From positions 53,402,049-53,466,048 of the forward strand of contig NC_012870.2 in assembly GCF_000003195.3 (NCBI RefSeq): 64,000 bases of DNA. Reading direction: 5' to 3'. The notes under the pieces were generated by a model. It saw only the letters and a list, made by a program, of their open reading frames with translations, did not search any database and was not told the DNA's origin. Position 1 is the stretch's first letter. Each line of letters starts with the position of its first letter. Position numbers and translations under genes: made by a program. Shown here piece by piece: positions 43,418 through 55,080 of the stretch. The stretch comes from Sorghum bicolor. Taxonomy: Eukaryota > Streptophyta > Magnoliopsida > Poales > Poaceae.

Positions 43418-44043
43418 TTAGTCCCCGAGCCTGGTAGTAGGTGACGTAGGCACGTGGTGCCAGGGTCAAAAGAAAAGTCCTCAAAGAAATTCTGAAACTG
43501 AGATGGATCGCCAGATGCATCGTACCGATGTAGTCCCCGAGCTTGCTGGAAGGCGAAGTATGAGCCTTGTAGCAAGGTCTAAAAAATTGAATTTACCAGT
43601 CCCCGAGCATATCATGCTCGTCTGCAATTGAATAGACTAATCGACCAGTCCCCGAGCATATAACGCTCGGTGGTCGGTATAGTCCCCGAATTCTCAAATT
43701 GGTGGGTTGGTCGACCAGTCCCCGAGCGTATAGTGCTCGGTGGTCGGTGCAGTCCCCAAGCTCTTAAATTGGTGAGCTGGTCGACCAGTCCCTGAGCGTA
43801 TAGTGCTCGGTGGTCGGCACAGTCCCCGAGCACGGCGTAGGGACCGGTGGACAAGTCGCCGAGCGTGGTTGGGAACGTAAACGTGCTCGGTGGTCGGCAC
43901 AGTCTTCGAGCACAGCATAGAGAGTAGTCGACAAGTCCCTGAGCGTGGTTGGGAACGTAAACGTGCTCGGTGGTCGGAGCAGTCCCCGGGCACAGCGTAG
44001 GGAATAGTCGACGAGTCCCTGAGCGTAGCTTGTCGACTGGGCC
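43418..44043 (-). repeat. tandem array of CTCGGGGACT-containing units
   Basis: About fourteen units each start with a variant of AGTCCCCGAGC on the plus strand. From about 43600 they are 31-48 bases long, and many end in GGTGGTCGG or GGTCGACC. They alternate between two kinds, one with CGTATAGTGCTCGG and one with TCTTAAATTGGTG or ACAGCGTAGGGA. The repeated CTCGGGGACT is the same motif as the polypurine tract next to the 3' LTR. Short antisense ORFs across the array are products of the repeat. Confidence 0.85.
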
Positions 44044-44914
44044 AAACTCCTGAAAAATAAATATAGAGAAAATAGGTAGTACATGATGTATAAATAAACT
44101 CTAGATAAAAAATCAGCACTGAGATAAGTTTTAGATTTTTTATTATAAAATTAGCACGAGTAGTTAATTCATCCTAGAGCTTGTACCAGCTCTGGTCTAG
44201 CCAACAATCAGCATGAGGTGCGGAACCTAGGCACGCGTAGGATTGTCAGCCACGTCAGAGAGCTACTGCCGACCACCCGGAACGCAGAGGGCGGATCTCG
44301 TGCACGTGTAGGGAGGAGTCGGAGACAGTACCGGCTTCTGGAAAGCTCGTGTAGGAGAAAAAACTAGTCGGCTAAAAAAGTTGTTTTGAAGAATAATAAT
44401 ATTAAAAATATTATGCCAAAAATAAATAAGATATTAGAAGTGTACTTATCTTTGGATGAAAGTCTGGTCGGTGACGATAAAATTGTCCGGCCTTCGAGCT
44501 TTTCGACTTGTCATGACGGTGGTCGCTGTTGTCATAGCGTTGTTCTTCGCGGCGATTATTATTGCGACTGGTGGTCAGAGCAAGTAGGCTAAACAATTTG
44601 GTCGATGGCCCGAGCAGGTCGGTGTTGTCGATCTGCCTCCCTTTGTAGCAGGGAAGCGGGTGACGCGTTGTCGGCGTGGTCGGAGACGTTGCTGGAGTAG
44701 TCGGAGTCGTAGCCAGCGTGGTTGAAGCCGCCGCCGACGTCGATGAAGAAGTGGTTGGCGCAGATCGGATCTACACCTCCTCCGTGGTCATGGCGGTGAA
44801 GTTGTTGAAGCTGACGGTAAACATGAAGTCGCCCGCCATGGCCGCGAAGTCGGGGATGATGGCCATCTTGTTCGTCGGGAGAACTGTACGCACACCCCCT
44901 ACCTGGCGCGCCAC

Positions 44915-45375
44915 TGTCGACGAAAGCTGGTCGGCAGTCTACCTTGGGGTATACCCACGGTAGTAGTTTATCGGTAGACGGTGCGCAAGCTACGAACTTG
45001 ATGGTGACGCAAGACACAGACAAGGTTTTTATCCAGGTTCGGCCGCCGTGTGGGCGTAATACCTACGTCCTGCGTCTGATTGTATTGGATTGTGTTGAGA
45101 GAATAATCGTGTCCTAGGGGGGTCCCTTGCCCCTCCTTATATAGTCCGGAGGGCAAGGTTACAGATCTGGAAACTAATCCTAGTCGGTTACAATTGTCAT
45201 AGATAGTTCGATATCAATTCCTATTCTAACCGACTAGAATCCTGCTTGATCTTCACGGCTTGTTCCCTTGCGCGAAACTCCAAGCTGTCAGATCAAGCTT
45301 TGAGCTTGTCTCGTAATGGGCCAAGTCTCCTGGCCCAAGTCTAGCCGTAAGGGTATAGGGGTTTATACCCCCACA
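44915..45375 (-). repeat. 5' LTR of the young element
   Basis: Pairs with 42658-43118 without visible difference. A TATATAG motif lies within it on the plus strand near 45139. Confidence 0.93.
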
Positions 45376-46749
45376 GCGCTCGGGCCATCATGCAGGGGGA
45401 GCCCGGCGCGGGCGTCAGAGGTCTAGAATCTCTGACCCAACCGCTGAGGCAAGGGAACGTCCGGCCCTCCCCTCGCATATCCCTCACCGGATTGTCCATT
45501 CCTCTGGCCCACCAGGCGCTAGAGGAAGGGCTCACGGAGCATCAAGCTCCGCTCCACGAACCAACAGGGGGACTTCGCGACCTCCTGTTCCGCACCGATC
45601 AAAGGGCAAAGCACGACTCCCACCTCCTCTTCAAAAGAAGGATCCAGGGACCTCGACTTCTCATCTCCCTCCACCCACGGATGGAGGAAAGACGGCCACG
45701 TCTTCTGAGTTCCCTTTTGGGTTCAGGAGCACAGCCGCCACCTATGCCTCTTCCGTGAGTACCTCACTAAGTACGTACGCGAAACTTCTAGGGCATCACC
45801 TAAGGTCTACTCTGGACCTCATCGCTACACCACCGGTATTGTCATACCCTGAGGATCCCACCTCAGGAGAAGATGAATGGGCTGGCGCTGATCTTTCCGG
45901 TTGCGGCGACCCGGAAACTTTCATGCGCTTTCTTGAGGTTAGCAATTACTGCCTCTGCTACTCCGACTCCGACGATGGCAGCTACGATCCGTCGCGAGAG
46001 TGCTTCAACCTCGAGGTTGGAGGGGCGCCCCCTAATGCCCAAGGGGGTGCAGGGCCCTTTGAGCGGAGGGACGCAACTCCACCTCCCAACACGACTCCCG
46101 GGAACCACCCTGGAGCATGCGGGGCCGCATCAGCCCCCGCAAAAGGTCGACGCCCTGACCTCGAGCAGCTCAACGAGCTTGAGGCCAGGCTCGAAGAAGA
46201 GCGCGTGCGCCTCCGTCAACTGCGCGAGACCCTAGTGCAAGACCAGTCTGCCCGCAGGGACGGAGGTGAGGATAGACGCCGTGCCCGGGACGTCAACCAC
46301 CGCATCATCGAGGACGAAGGAGGGGACAATCCCCTAGTCTTCAGCACGGCCAACCAGAACGTGATGGCTGCCGCACTCCTCCTTAGAGCGATGCCCGAGC
46401 CATCGACTCTCGAGGGGCAGAGGGTGCGCCAGGGGCTACGTGTCCTCCTGGAGCAGGCCGTGGTACAAAACGCAGAAAGTTCTACATCACAGTCCCACGG
46501 TACGAGACGCCCAGGGGATCAACCCCCTAACAAAGCGCCAACGGTACAGGGCCCGCCGCCCCCTAACCCGCAAGGGGGCGGCAAAGCCCCATCTGTCCAC
46601 GAGCGCGTCGGGACCAACGTGGACGCCCGGGCCACTCTCGAGGCCACACGACGTGACAGGGACGAGGCCTAGTCTCGGTGCTACCGACCGCGCCGAGGCG
46701 GGAGGTACGACCCCGACCATGATCGTAGCACGTCGCCGGAGCCTCCGGC

Positions 46750-48441
46750 CCCCGCGTCTTCAGGGAGGCCATCCACAGGGCCAAGTTCCTGGCCCGGTTC
46801 TGACAGCCCGCTAACCTCACCAAGTACTCAGTGGAAACCAACCCTAAGCTCTGGCTAGCGGACTACCGCCTAGCGTGCCAACTAGGTGGAGCGGATGATG
46901 ACCTGCTCATCATCCGCAACTTGCCACTGCACTTGGCCGATTCGGCCAGAGCGTGGCTCGAGCATCTTCTTGAGCGTATGATCCACGGCTGGGCCGACCT
47001 AGTCAGGATCTTCGTCAGGAACTTCCAGGGCACATACGTGCGTCCTAGAAATTCCTGGGACCTCAGGAGCTATCGGCAGAAGCCCGATGAGTCTCTCCGA
47101 GACTTCATCAGATGATTCTCCAAGCAGTGCACCGAGCTCTCCAACATCACAGACTCTGATGTCATCGGGGCCATCGTCGCCGGCACCACCTGCAAGGAGC
47201 TGGTACACGAGCTCGGTCGCAAGACCCCCACGAGCACCAGTCAGTTGGTCAACATCGCCACCAACTTTGCCTCAGGCGAAGAGGTAGTTGGAGCAATTTT
47301 CTCCGATGCCGCAGCCAATGGGAAACAGAAGGCCGAGACCACTGAGGCCTCGGGCTCCCACGACCCCAAGAAGAAGAAAAAGGGTCGCAAGGGGAAGCAG
47401 GGTTGGTCGGACGATAACCTGGTCGCTGCGGCGGATCGCAAGAACCCCATGCGGGCCCCTGCCGGCCTCTTCCTCTTCGACGAGATGTTGAAGAAGCCAT
47501 GCCCCTATCACAAGGGACCAACCAAGCACACTCTCGAGGAGCGCACCGTCCTGCGTCGGTACTATACCGATATCATAGCCAAGGAGGGCACTGAAGAGCC
47601 CCCCAAGGACGACGACGCCCAGGGAGAAGGCTTCCCCAAGGTCAAGAACTGCCTCTTGATCTTTAGGGGACGCGTGGCTCACCTCACCGCGAGTCAAAGG
47701 AAGCGCGAGCTTCGAGAGGTTTGCGCAGTCAGCATAGCCGCGCCCTCATACCTCAAATGGTCAGAGAGCGCAATCACGTTCGATCGGTAGGATCACCCTA
47801 ATCGGATCCCCAACCCCGGGTGCTACCGACTGATCGTCGATCCCATCATCGCCGAGACTCATCTCTCCAAGGTGTTGATGGATGGAGGCAGCAGCCCCAA
47901 CATTCTTTATGCCGAGACTTTGGCCCTCATGGGGATCAGCAAGTCTCAGCTAAGGAATGATGCATCGCCATTCCACGGAGTGGTGCCAGGACATCGTACC
48001 CATCCCCTTGGGTAGATCGACCTGCCCGTCTGCTTCGGGACTCACGACAACTTCAGACGGGAGGTCCTCACCTTCAACGTGGTCGGGTTCCTAGGAACCT
48101 ACCACGCCATCCTGGGACGACCATGCTACGCCAAGTTCATGGCCATCCCCAACTACACCTACCTCAAGCTCAAACAACCAGGTCCGAACGGCATCATCAC
48201 CATCAGCACAACGAGCCAACACGCCTACCAGTGCGATGTCGAGTGCATTGAGCAGGCCGAGGCTCTGACTGAGTCCCTGTCCATCATCACTAGCCTCGGT
48301 GATGGCGACCAGGACATCCCCGACCCCAAGCGTCACGCCGGGAGCTTCGAGCCGGCGGAGGAGACCAAGCTCGTCTTCCTCGACCCCGAGGCCTCTGAGG
48401 GCAAGGCGTTAAGGATTAGCTCAAGCCTCGACCCCAAATAG
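46750..48441 (+). pseudogene. second Tat element: gag domain and protease region
   Basis: One frame runs from about 46831 to the end of the element. The gag domain includes ADYRLACQLGGADDDLLIIR and ARAWLEHL, followed by a Lys-rich linker (DPKKKKKGRKGK). The zinc-binding part reads CPYHKGPTKHTLEE, where the last Cys seems changed to Arg. The protease has VLMDGGSSPNILYAETL with catalytic Asp, and HAILGRPCYAKF. Stops in frame: TGA at 47113-47115, TAG at 47788-47790, TAG at 48013-48015 and TAG at 48439-48441. The frame is otherwise well kept, so decay is mainly by point changes. Confidence 0.85.
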
Positions 48442-50541
48442 GAAGCAGTGCTTGTCGACTTTCTCCGCGCAAACACCGATGTGTTTGCGTGGAGTCCCTC
48501 GGACATGCCAGGTATACCGAGGGAAGTCGCTGAGCACTCCTTGGACATCCGAGCCGGCTCCAAGCCCGTGAAGCAACGCCTGCGCCGATTCGACGAGGAG
48601 AAGCGTCGGGTCATCGGGGAGGAGATCCACAAGTTGCTAGCGGCCGGATTCATCAAGGAGGTATTCCATCCCGAGTGGTTAGCTAACCTTGTACTAGTCA
48701 AAAAGAAAAATGGGAAGTGGAGGATGTGTGTAGACTATACTAGTTTAAATAAAGCATGTCCTAAGAATCCTTTTCCATTACCTCGTATCGACGAGATAGT
48801 TGACTCTACTGCGGGGTGTGAGACTTTGTCTTTCCTTGATGCTTATTTCGGATACCACCAAATCATGATGAAGGAGTCCGACCAGCTCGCGACTTCTTTC
48901 ATCACCCCTTTCGGAATGTTTTGTTACGCAACCATGCCTTTCGGCCTTAAGAACGCAGGGGCTACATACCAGCGATGTATGCTCCAGGTCTTCGGAGACC
49001 TCATAGGCAGAACGGTAGAGGCTTACGTGGACGACATTGTAGTCAAGTCCAGGAAGGCGAGCGGCCTCGTGGCCGACCTAGATGAGACATTCCGATGCCT
49101 CAGAGCTAAGGGGATCAGACTGAACCCCGAAAAATGTGTTTTCGGGGTCCCCCGAGGCATGCTCCTCGGGTTCATAGTGTCTGAGCGAGGGATCGAGGCC
49201 AACCCCGAGAAGGTCTCGGCCATTGCAAATATGGGCCCAATTCGTAACCTAAAGGGAGTATAGAGGATCATGGGATGTCTAGCATCTCTCAGTCGCTTCA
49301 TCTCCCGCCTCGGGGAGAAGGGACTACCTTTGTATAGGTTACTTAGAAAGTCTGAGTATTTTTCCTGGACCCTTGAGGCCCAGGAAGCCCTTGACAAGCT
49401 CAAGGCCTTGCTCACCAACCCTCCCATTTTGGTGCCCCCCGCCGAGGGCGAACCATTGCTCCACTACGTCGCAGCTACCGACCAGGTGGCCAGCGTAGCT
49501 ATCGTGGTCGAAAGAAAGGAAGAAGGGCACGCCCTACCGGTCCAAAGACCGGTGTACTTCGTTAGCGAGGTACTATCCGATACGAAGACCCGATACCCCC
49601 AAATTCAGAAACTACTCTACGCGGTAGTCTTAGCCCGACGCAAACTCCGCCATTACTTTGAGTCTCATCCGATCTCGGTAGTATCATCTTTCGCCCTGGG
49701 AGAGGTGGTTCAAAACCGAGAGGCTAATGGCAGAATTGCTAAGTGGGCTATAGAGCTCATGGGTGAGTGGACAGGAACCCAACTCCCTCCACCACAAATC
49801 GAGTCTGAATGCTGGACCTTATACTTTGACGGGTCCCTGATGAAAACTGGGGCTGGCGCAGGCCTCGTCTTCATCTCACCCCTCGGGGTGAGGATGCGAT
49901 ACGCAATCTGACTCCACTTTCCCGCCTCGAACAATGCGGCGGAGTTTGAGGCCCTTGTCAACGGTCTCCACATCACGATCGAGCTTGGGATCAAACGGCT
50001 CGACGTTCGAGGCGACTCCAGGCTCATCATCGACCAAGTCATGAAAGAGTTCAGTTGCCATGATCTCAAGATGGACGCGTATTGCAAGACAGTCCGACGC
50101 CTGGAGGAAAAATTCGACGGCCTCGAGCTTAACCACGTGTTGAGGAAATACAATGAGGCCGCCGACGCGCTCGCCAAAATGGCATCCGAGCGGGCCACGG
50201 TCCCCCCGGATGTCTTTGTCAGCGACCTCTACAAGCCTTCCGTCGACTATAAAGATGACGGGGGCTCGGATCCACCCCCGGTTAAATCGGGTCTTGACCC
50301 CGAGTCCACCGCGGATCCTGAGCTAGAGGCCATGGACATTGAGTCCGAGCCTCCCGCACCTGACGACTTGCCGGACTGGCGCTACGCACTGCTGCAGTGC
50401 CTTGTCGACGGCAGCTTGCCCCCAGACCAAACTGAGGCACGGCGTGTAGCTCGGCGTGCCAAGACTTTCTTCCTCCTCGACGGAGAGATGTACAAGCGCA
50501 GCCCCTCGGGCATTCTTATGCGCTGTGTTGGGCATTCTTAA
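48442..50541 (+). pseudogene. second Tat element: reverse transcriptase and two RNase H domains, truncated
   Basis: Reverse transcriptase: LVLVKKKNGKWRMCVDYTSL, LSFLDAYFGYHQI, FGLKNAGATYQRCM and catalytic YVDDIVVKS. The first RNase H is degenerate ([19 protein letters not shown]). The second begins [17 protein letters not shown] and holds NNAAEFEALVNGL and DSRLIIDQV. Stops in the same frame are TAG at 49261-49263 and TGA at 49909-49911. The frame reaches the start of the integrase zinc region (RSPSGILMRC) and then leaves element sequence at about 50530, so integrase and the 3' LTR are missing. The extra RNase H places it in the Tat lineage. Confidence 0.88.
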
Positions 50542-50634
50542 TGTTACTACCAAAAGTAGACTTAGTTTTCTAATTCTGATAACGGCGCCAAAAATGCTTG
50601 TTGGGCATTCTTAACGTTACTACCAAAAGTAGAC
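50526..50634 (+). repeat. direct repeat at the truncation breakpoint
   Basis: A 36-base segment beginning GTTGGGCATTCTTAATGTTA occurs at about 50528 and again at about 50600, with one or two changes. The first copy touches the end of the recognisable pol sequence. Such a repeat suggests repair-associated filler or duplication at the deletion breakpoint. Confidence 0.6.
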
Positions 50635-51029
50635 TAGATTTCTCAAATCAATCTTCAAAGTCACTCCATTATGTTTTTATGCAATTCATGTAGCATTTCA
50701 TGAAGAATAGTCAGATACTCCATTAAATATCTCCTAGGTAGAAATGTTGTTTGCAAAGTCTAATTGTTCGTTGAGCAACTTTTACAACTCTACTAGCGAC
50801 TACTTTGGTAAAATCTTAAAGCTCACAATGAAAACACATATCAAGATGCACAATTCAATTTGCTTCACATCACTACTTTTTGGTAGTAAGACTATGGTTC
50901 CAAAATCGATGCTTCAAAGGTTACCCTTATGGAATTCTACAATCTTTGACATCAAGTGATCTTTTATTACATTCAAAAAACTTGATAAAACAATGGGAGG
51001 CCATATGGACTAGGGTTTGTGTAATGATT
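50635..51029. other. no gene recognised
   Basis: AT-rich sequence with two short overlapping plus-strand ORFs of low complexity. Nothing could be assigned. Confidence 0.3.
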
Positions 51030-51490
51030 CATCTAGAAAATTGCCTCTCTTACCTCGTCCTCAAAAAACAGTGCTACTAACATCTCATTTTCTAAAGTTG
51101 AAACTTGAGGAATATCATCACGATACGACTCGCCTGTCGACACCGAGTTGTTCTTCGATGCACCAAACAACTTATCATAGTATTTTGTAATATACTTTTT
51201 GAGGTTTATGTCATGTAATATTATACCATCCTCTTGCTCGAACGGAAAATACAAGATTTTCTATGTTTGGCATTAGCCACTAAATATGAAAATAGTATTG
51301 TGGTCACCTTCTAAAAGATTTTTAACTTTAGCTCAATGGTACCAGTTTAATTATTCTTCTCATAAACGATCCACAAGTCAACATGTTGAGGTTTAATTCA
51401 TTAAAGTCCAATGGCATGGATTCTGCCTTTTGTGAAATTCATCTAATTTATTTAACAACATTTTTATTTTCTTTCTTGTAGGCGACACTA
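51030..51490 (-). pseudogene. L1-type LINE reverse transcriptase fragment
   Basis: The minus strand reads, across several frame breaks, KNLLEGDHNTIFIFSG, then YFPFEQEDGIILHDINLKKY and ITKYYDKLFG, then DDIPQVSTLENEMLV, ending near EVREAIF at 51033. These are in the order of plant LINE reverse transcriptases just before the catalytic domain. The catalytic part is missing, so this is a short internal fragment without recognisable ends. Confidence 0.65.
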
Positions 51491-52330
51491 ATGTTTTTGG
51501 TCCATCCCTTTAGTATTGGCGAAGGCGCCTCATTTTTGTCTGCCACCTCTCTAAGGCGGTAGACCTTCATTTACACTTTGCCGGGTGTCACTGACTACCT
51601 CAAAGATACCATCACTTAGCAACCATCCTAATTCAAATTTGAAAATAGGGTTGGTATTTACTTTGGATAGTTCACCTGTGTTCAAGAACAAAGGAGTGTG
51701 GTCTGATACATCCCTAGATCCCTAGATAGTTGTACAAGTCCTCAGTAAGAAATACCTCTTTAAACTTCTGTAGCATGGAATAAAAAGGAAATCGAAATGT
51801 TTGATCTATCGTTCTGTCTCAGTGACCGTGATATGGACTAATGGACACCGGCCACATTTATTGGCTAGCATATGCAAACAATAGACTGTGAGCCAGTCGC
51901 AAGTACGGTCGAGATATCTGCGTCGAATTTCAGAGATGCTGGGCGCCTGGCGGGCCCAGGCTTTGTTGGCCAAAAGTGCTGAAGATAGCGAGATGACGAC
52001 TTCCAAGTGTCGACCATCCTTGCTTGCAACTGGAACTTTGCTCAACTTCCATCTGTCATGATGGATGTGAATCCCCTTAAACTTTGTTTTGAGATTAATA
52101 AAATCCGCAGGAATATCTTGTAGGTCCTCCTTCAACTTTCCGAGTACCGTACGTCTTCTGAAAGAGAACAGTAATAGTAAGCTCCTCGTCAGATTCCACT
52201 GCTTCTTCCACTTCACAAATATCCTCCTCAAATAACTTTTTCCTTTTTTTCTCTGTTATTTTTCGACATATGTTAATACTTTCTTCAGCTTGCACGCAAA
52301 GTATTGTGCATGGAAATTTTGCTGAAGCCT
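51491..52330. other. upstream region of the NPF gene; unassigned minus-strand frames
   Basis: Two overlapping minus-strand frames (52445-52095 and 52231-51806) are open, but I recognise no family. The second has a moderately protein-like composition (SEIRRRYLDRTCDWLTV). They overlap the presumed promoter and first exon of the transporter. No TATA box was assigned with confidence. Confidence 0.3.
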
Positions 52331-52400
52331 GCTTTCCCTGCAGCTCACTGACAGAGTAACTGATAGAGGAGCAGCTCCGCCGGAGCCAGGAGCTTTCTAT

Positions 52401-54969
52401 ATGGAAGCGGCCGACGAGGAGAACGCTTTGCTGCTTCATCTCCAACCTACTCCGCAGGTACTCTTTGTCTTCTCTTACCCAGCTGTTGTGCTTTCTGATG
52501 CTTACTCAGTAGTTTTTGTTTTGGTTCTTTGTGCCCTTGTAATCTTCTTGTTCAGCCGTACCCTCTTGTTTGCTATATATATTTTCGTCGATAATAGAAT
52601 ATTGTATAAATTTTTTCAAGAAAAATACATCCAGATAATACAAATTCTTCGAACAAGCTTCTAATAACCTCTTCTCAAACATAATAGTAATAAAGATGAC
52701 ACATAATAAAGTGAGTGTTAATCCTAAGATTAGGCCTGTGATTCCACACAATTTAGGGTTTGTTTGGTTATCAGGGAATGATAACATGGAAAGAATCCAG
52801 CTGGAACAGTTAGATTAATTTGTATAAGCAAGTAAACTTGGTCGAACATAGTGAGTATCCATCCTAAGATTAATTAAACCTCTTGTTTGCTATATAGAGT
52901 CTATAATATAAAAAATTAGGGAGGGGCCTCTCCTGCTTCCAAAACAAAAATCTGATGTGCTATGGTGATGCAGGCTGTAGCCTCGGAGTACGCAAGTGAT
53001 GGATCAGTTGACATCAACAAACAACCTGCTCTCAAGCACAGTACGGGGAACTGGAGGGCATGCTATACCATCTTAGGTACCAAAAAGTCCTCCTGTTTTT
53101 TTTTTGTTTTTTTTTGTTTTTTCTATTCTCTAGTATAAATAACCAGTTCACTTGTTCAACCCATACATACCAGGTGTTGGATTCAGTGAGTGCATGGTGT
53201 TCTCTGCAATCGCGACGAATTTGGTGACCTTACTCACCACTGTGCTCCACGAGAGCAAGGTGGATGCAGCCAGAAATATCTCCTCCTGGGCCGGAGTGTG
53301 CTACCTCACACCACTTCTTGGGGCTTTCGTCGCTGACAGTTACTTGGGAAGATACTGGACCATGGTCGTATTCCTCCCAGTCTACATCGTGGTAAGTTCT
53401 TCAGATCAGAGCAGCGACTGATGGAATCAATTCGATCGATCTGCGATGAATATATATGAATGCAATTCACCTGCAGCTTAGCTCTGAATATGTTGCTCTG
53501 TGTCAGGCAATGCTCGTCCTGATAGCTTCAGCATCACTACCAACGTTGTTCCACAGCGATGTTCACCCTGCAGTGGTTTACCTTGGTCTCTACCTTGCCG
53601 CCATTGCCAGCGGCGGTGTGAAGCCCTGCATCTCTGCCTTCGGGGCTGACCAATTTGACGTCAATGACCCGGTGGAGCTGGTGAAGAAGGGCTCCTTCTT
53701 CAACTGGTACTTCTTCCTGACCACCACCAGCTCCCTGCTGTCTGGGACCGTCATTGTTTGGCTGCAGGACAACGTTGGGTGGGCAGTCAGCTACGTGATA
53801 CCGACAGTGCTCATGCTCATCTGTTTCCCTGCATTTTTAGCTGGCTCCAGGGTATACAGGTTTAGGAAAATGGGAGTAAGCCCTCTTACCAGCATACTTC
53901 AAGTGGTTGTTGCTGCTGTCAGGAAGTGGCATGTCAAACTGCCGGATGATAGCTCGCTTCTATATGAGCAGGCCAGTTCACCTTCTACAACTGAACATAA
54001 GAACAAGCATACCAATCAGTTCAGGTGATTCTGTTTTTACTTTTTACATACAAAGTGCAAATCAATAAAAATAATGTAGAGTCAAATTAAATCGACACGA
54101 CATCTAGAGAAACTGTTTCCACTGAACAAACATGATTCTTGTCAACCATGATGTTCTTCAGGTTCTTTGACAAGGCTGCCATTGTCCCATCGGGCAACGA
54201 ATCCACGGCGCAGTCGAGTCCATGGAGGCTCTGCACAGTGACACAGGTCGAGGAGCTAAAGATGCTGCTCTCGACGCTCCCAACCTGGGCGTCGTTCTTG
54301 GTCTTCTACGCAGTCACGGCTCAGATGCAGTCGACGATGATCGAGCAAGGCATGCTCATGGATAACCACGTTGGCTCGTTTGCCATCCCACCGGCATCCA
54401 TGCCCATCATTGGTGTGCTCAGCTTCCTCATCTGTGTCGCCGTCTATGAAACCATCCTGGTGCCACTAGCGCGGCGCTTCACCGGGAACGAGAAAGGCTT
54501 CTCCCAGTGGCAGCGCCTTGGAATCGGCCAAGCTCTGTCCATCCTGACAATGGCGCTCGCTGCTTTGCTGGAGACAAGGAGGCTGGAGATCGCGGAAGCC
54601 AACGGCCAGGAGGTGCCGGTGCCAATGAGCATCCTGTGGCAGGGCCCAGTTTTCTTTGTGCATGGTGCGGCCGAGATGTTTGGTTCCATTGGCATGACCG
54701 AGTTCTTCTATGACCAAGCCCCGGTGACCATGAAGAGCCTGTGCGCAGCGTTCGGGCAGCTCGCGATCGCTTCCGGGTCTTACCTCAACACAGCCGTGCT
54801 CAGCGTCGTCGCATTCGGCACAACACGCGGCGGCGAAACCGGATGGATTCCAGACAACCTCAACGAAGGCCATCTCGACTATTTCTTCTGGATGATGGCA
54901 GCTCTTAGCTTGCTCAACTTAGCTCTGTTTGTGCGTTACTCAATGAGGCAAAGAGGCAAGGAAACTTAA
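52401..54969 (+). CDS. NRT1/PTR (NPF) family transporter, five exons, apparently intact
   Basis: Exons: 52401-52457, 52974-53076, 53174-53391, 53507-54024 and 54162-54969. All introns are GT-AG and the phases agree, giving about 567 residues, normal for the family (about 12 membrane helices). The N terminus has TGNWRACYTILG, then helices with NLVTLLTTVLHESKV, CYLTPLLGAFVADSYLGRYW, the signature GGVKPCISAFGADQFD and FFNWYFF. After the central loop come FFDKAA, CTVTQVEELKMLL, GFSQWQRLGIG, EMFGSIGMTEFFYDQAP and YLNTAVLS. These proton-coupled carriers move nitrate, small peptides or plant hormones across plasma or vacuolar membranes; the substrate is not predictable. The first-helix motif, usually ExxE[K/R], reads VGFSECM here, so only one acidic residue remains and the basic residue is Cys. 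The start fits the in-frame first exon. Confidence 0.9.
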
Positions 54970-55080
54970 GATAAGAGGCACTGAGCAAGACATTGGTTTA
55001 TTATAATTCAGGAAAATATGAACAAGGCAGACCATGGAAGAAGCTATATATATGGACAAATTACTCATAAATAGTAGCAT
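54970..55080 (+). other. 3' flank of the NPF gene
   Basis: Short AT-rich stretch between the NPF stop codon and the next LTR. It may include the 3' UTR and poly(A) site; no AATAAA is seen. Confidence 0.35.

Larger units (their letters stand above)
42658..45375 (-). mobile_element. young non-autonomous LTR element with identical LTRs
   Basis: LTRs of 461 bp at 44915-45375 (5') and 42658-43118 (3') appear identical base for base. They are flanked by GCGCT duplications (42653-42657 and 45376-45380). Inside the 5' LTR the minus strand reads GTGGCGCGCCAGGTAGGGGG, a Tat-type leader, and then a short gag-like start (MAIIPDFAAMAGDFMFTVSF) that ends at a stop within about 35 codons. No pol is present. 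The 3' part is an array of polypurine-tract-like repeats. It lies opposite in orientation to the Tat element it interrupts. Confidence 0.93.
42429..46672 (+). pseudogene. second Tat element: leader and N-terminal gag, split by an insertion
   Basis: After the leader GTTGGTGCGCCAGGTAG, gag-like sequence runs to 42657, is interrupted by the 2.7 kb insertion, and resumes at 45376. The long open part (45755-46672) contains LEVSNYCLCYSDSDDGSYDP and a coiled coil (LNELEARLEEERVRLRQLRE), then a Pro-rich stretch. The frame changes between this part and the next (46831 onward), so at least one frameshift is present. Gag would form the particle shell. Confidence 0.7.

Noticed and set aside
43418..44043. 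Array resembling a CRISPR locus (short repeats with spacers)
   Set aside because: Units vary in length and sequence, the spacers are themselves repeats, and the array lies inside a plant LTR element.
54444..54873. Minus-strand ORFs in the last NPF exon
   Set aside because: Antisense shadows of the transporter coding sequence.
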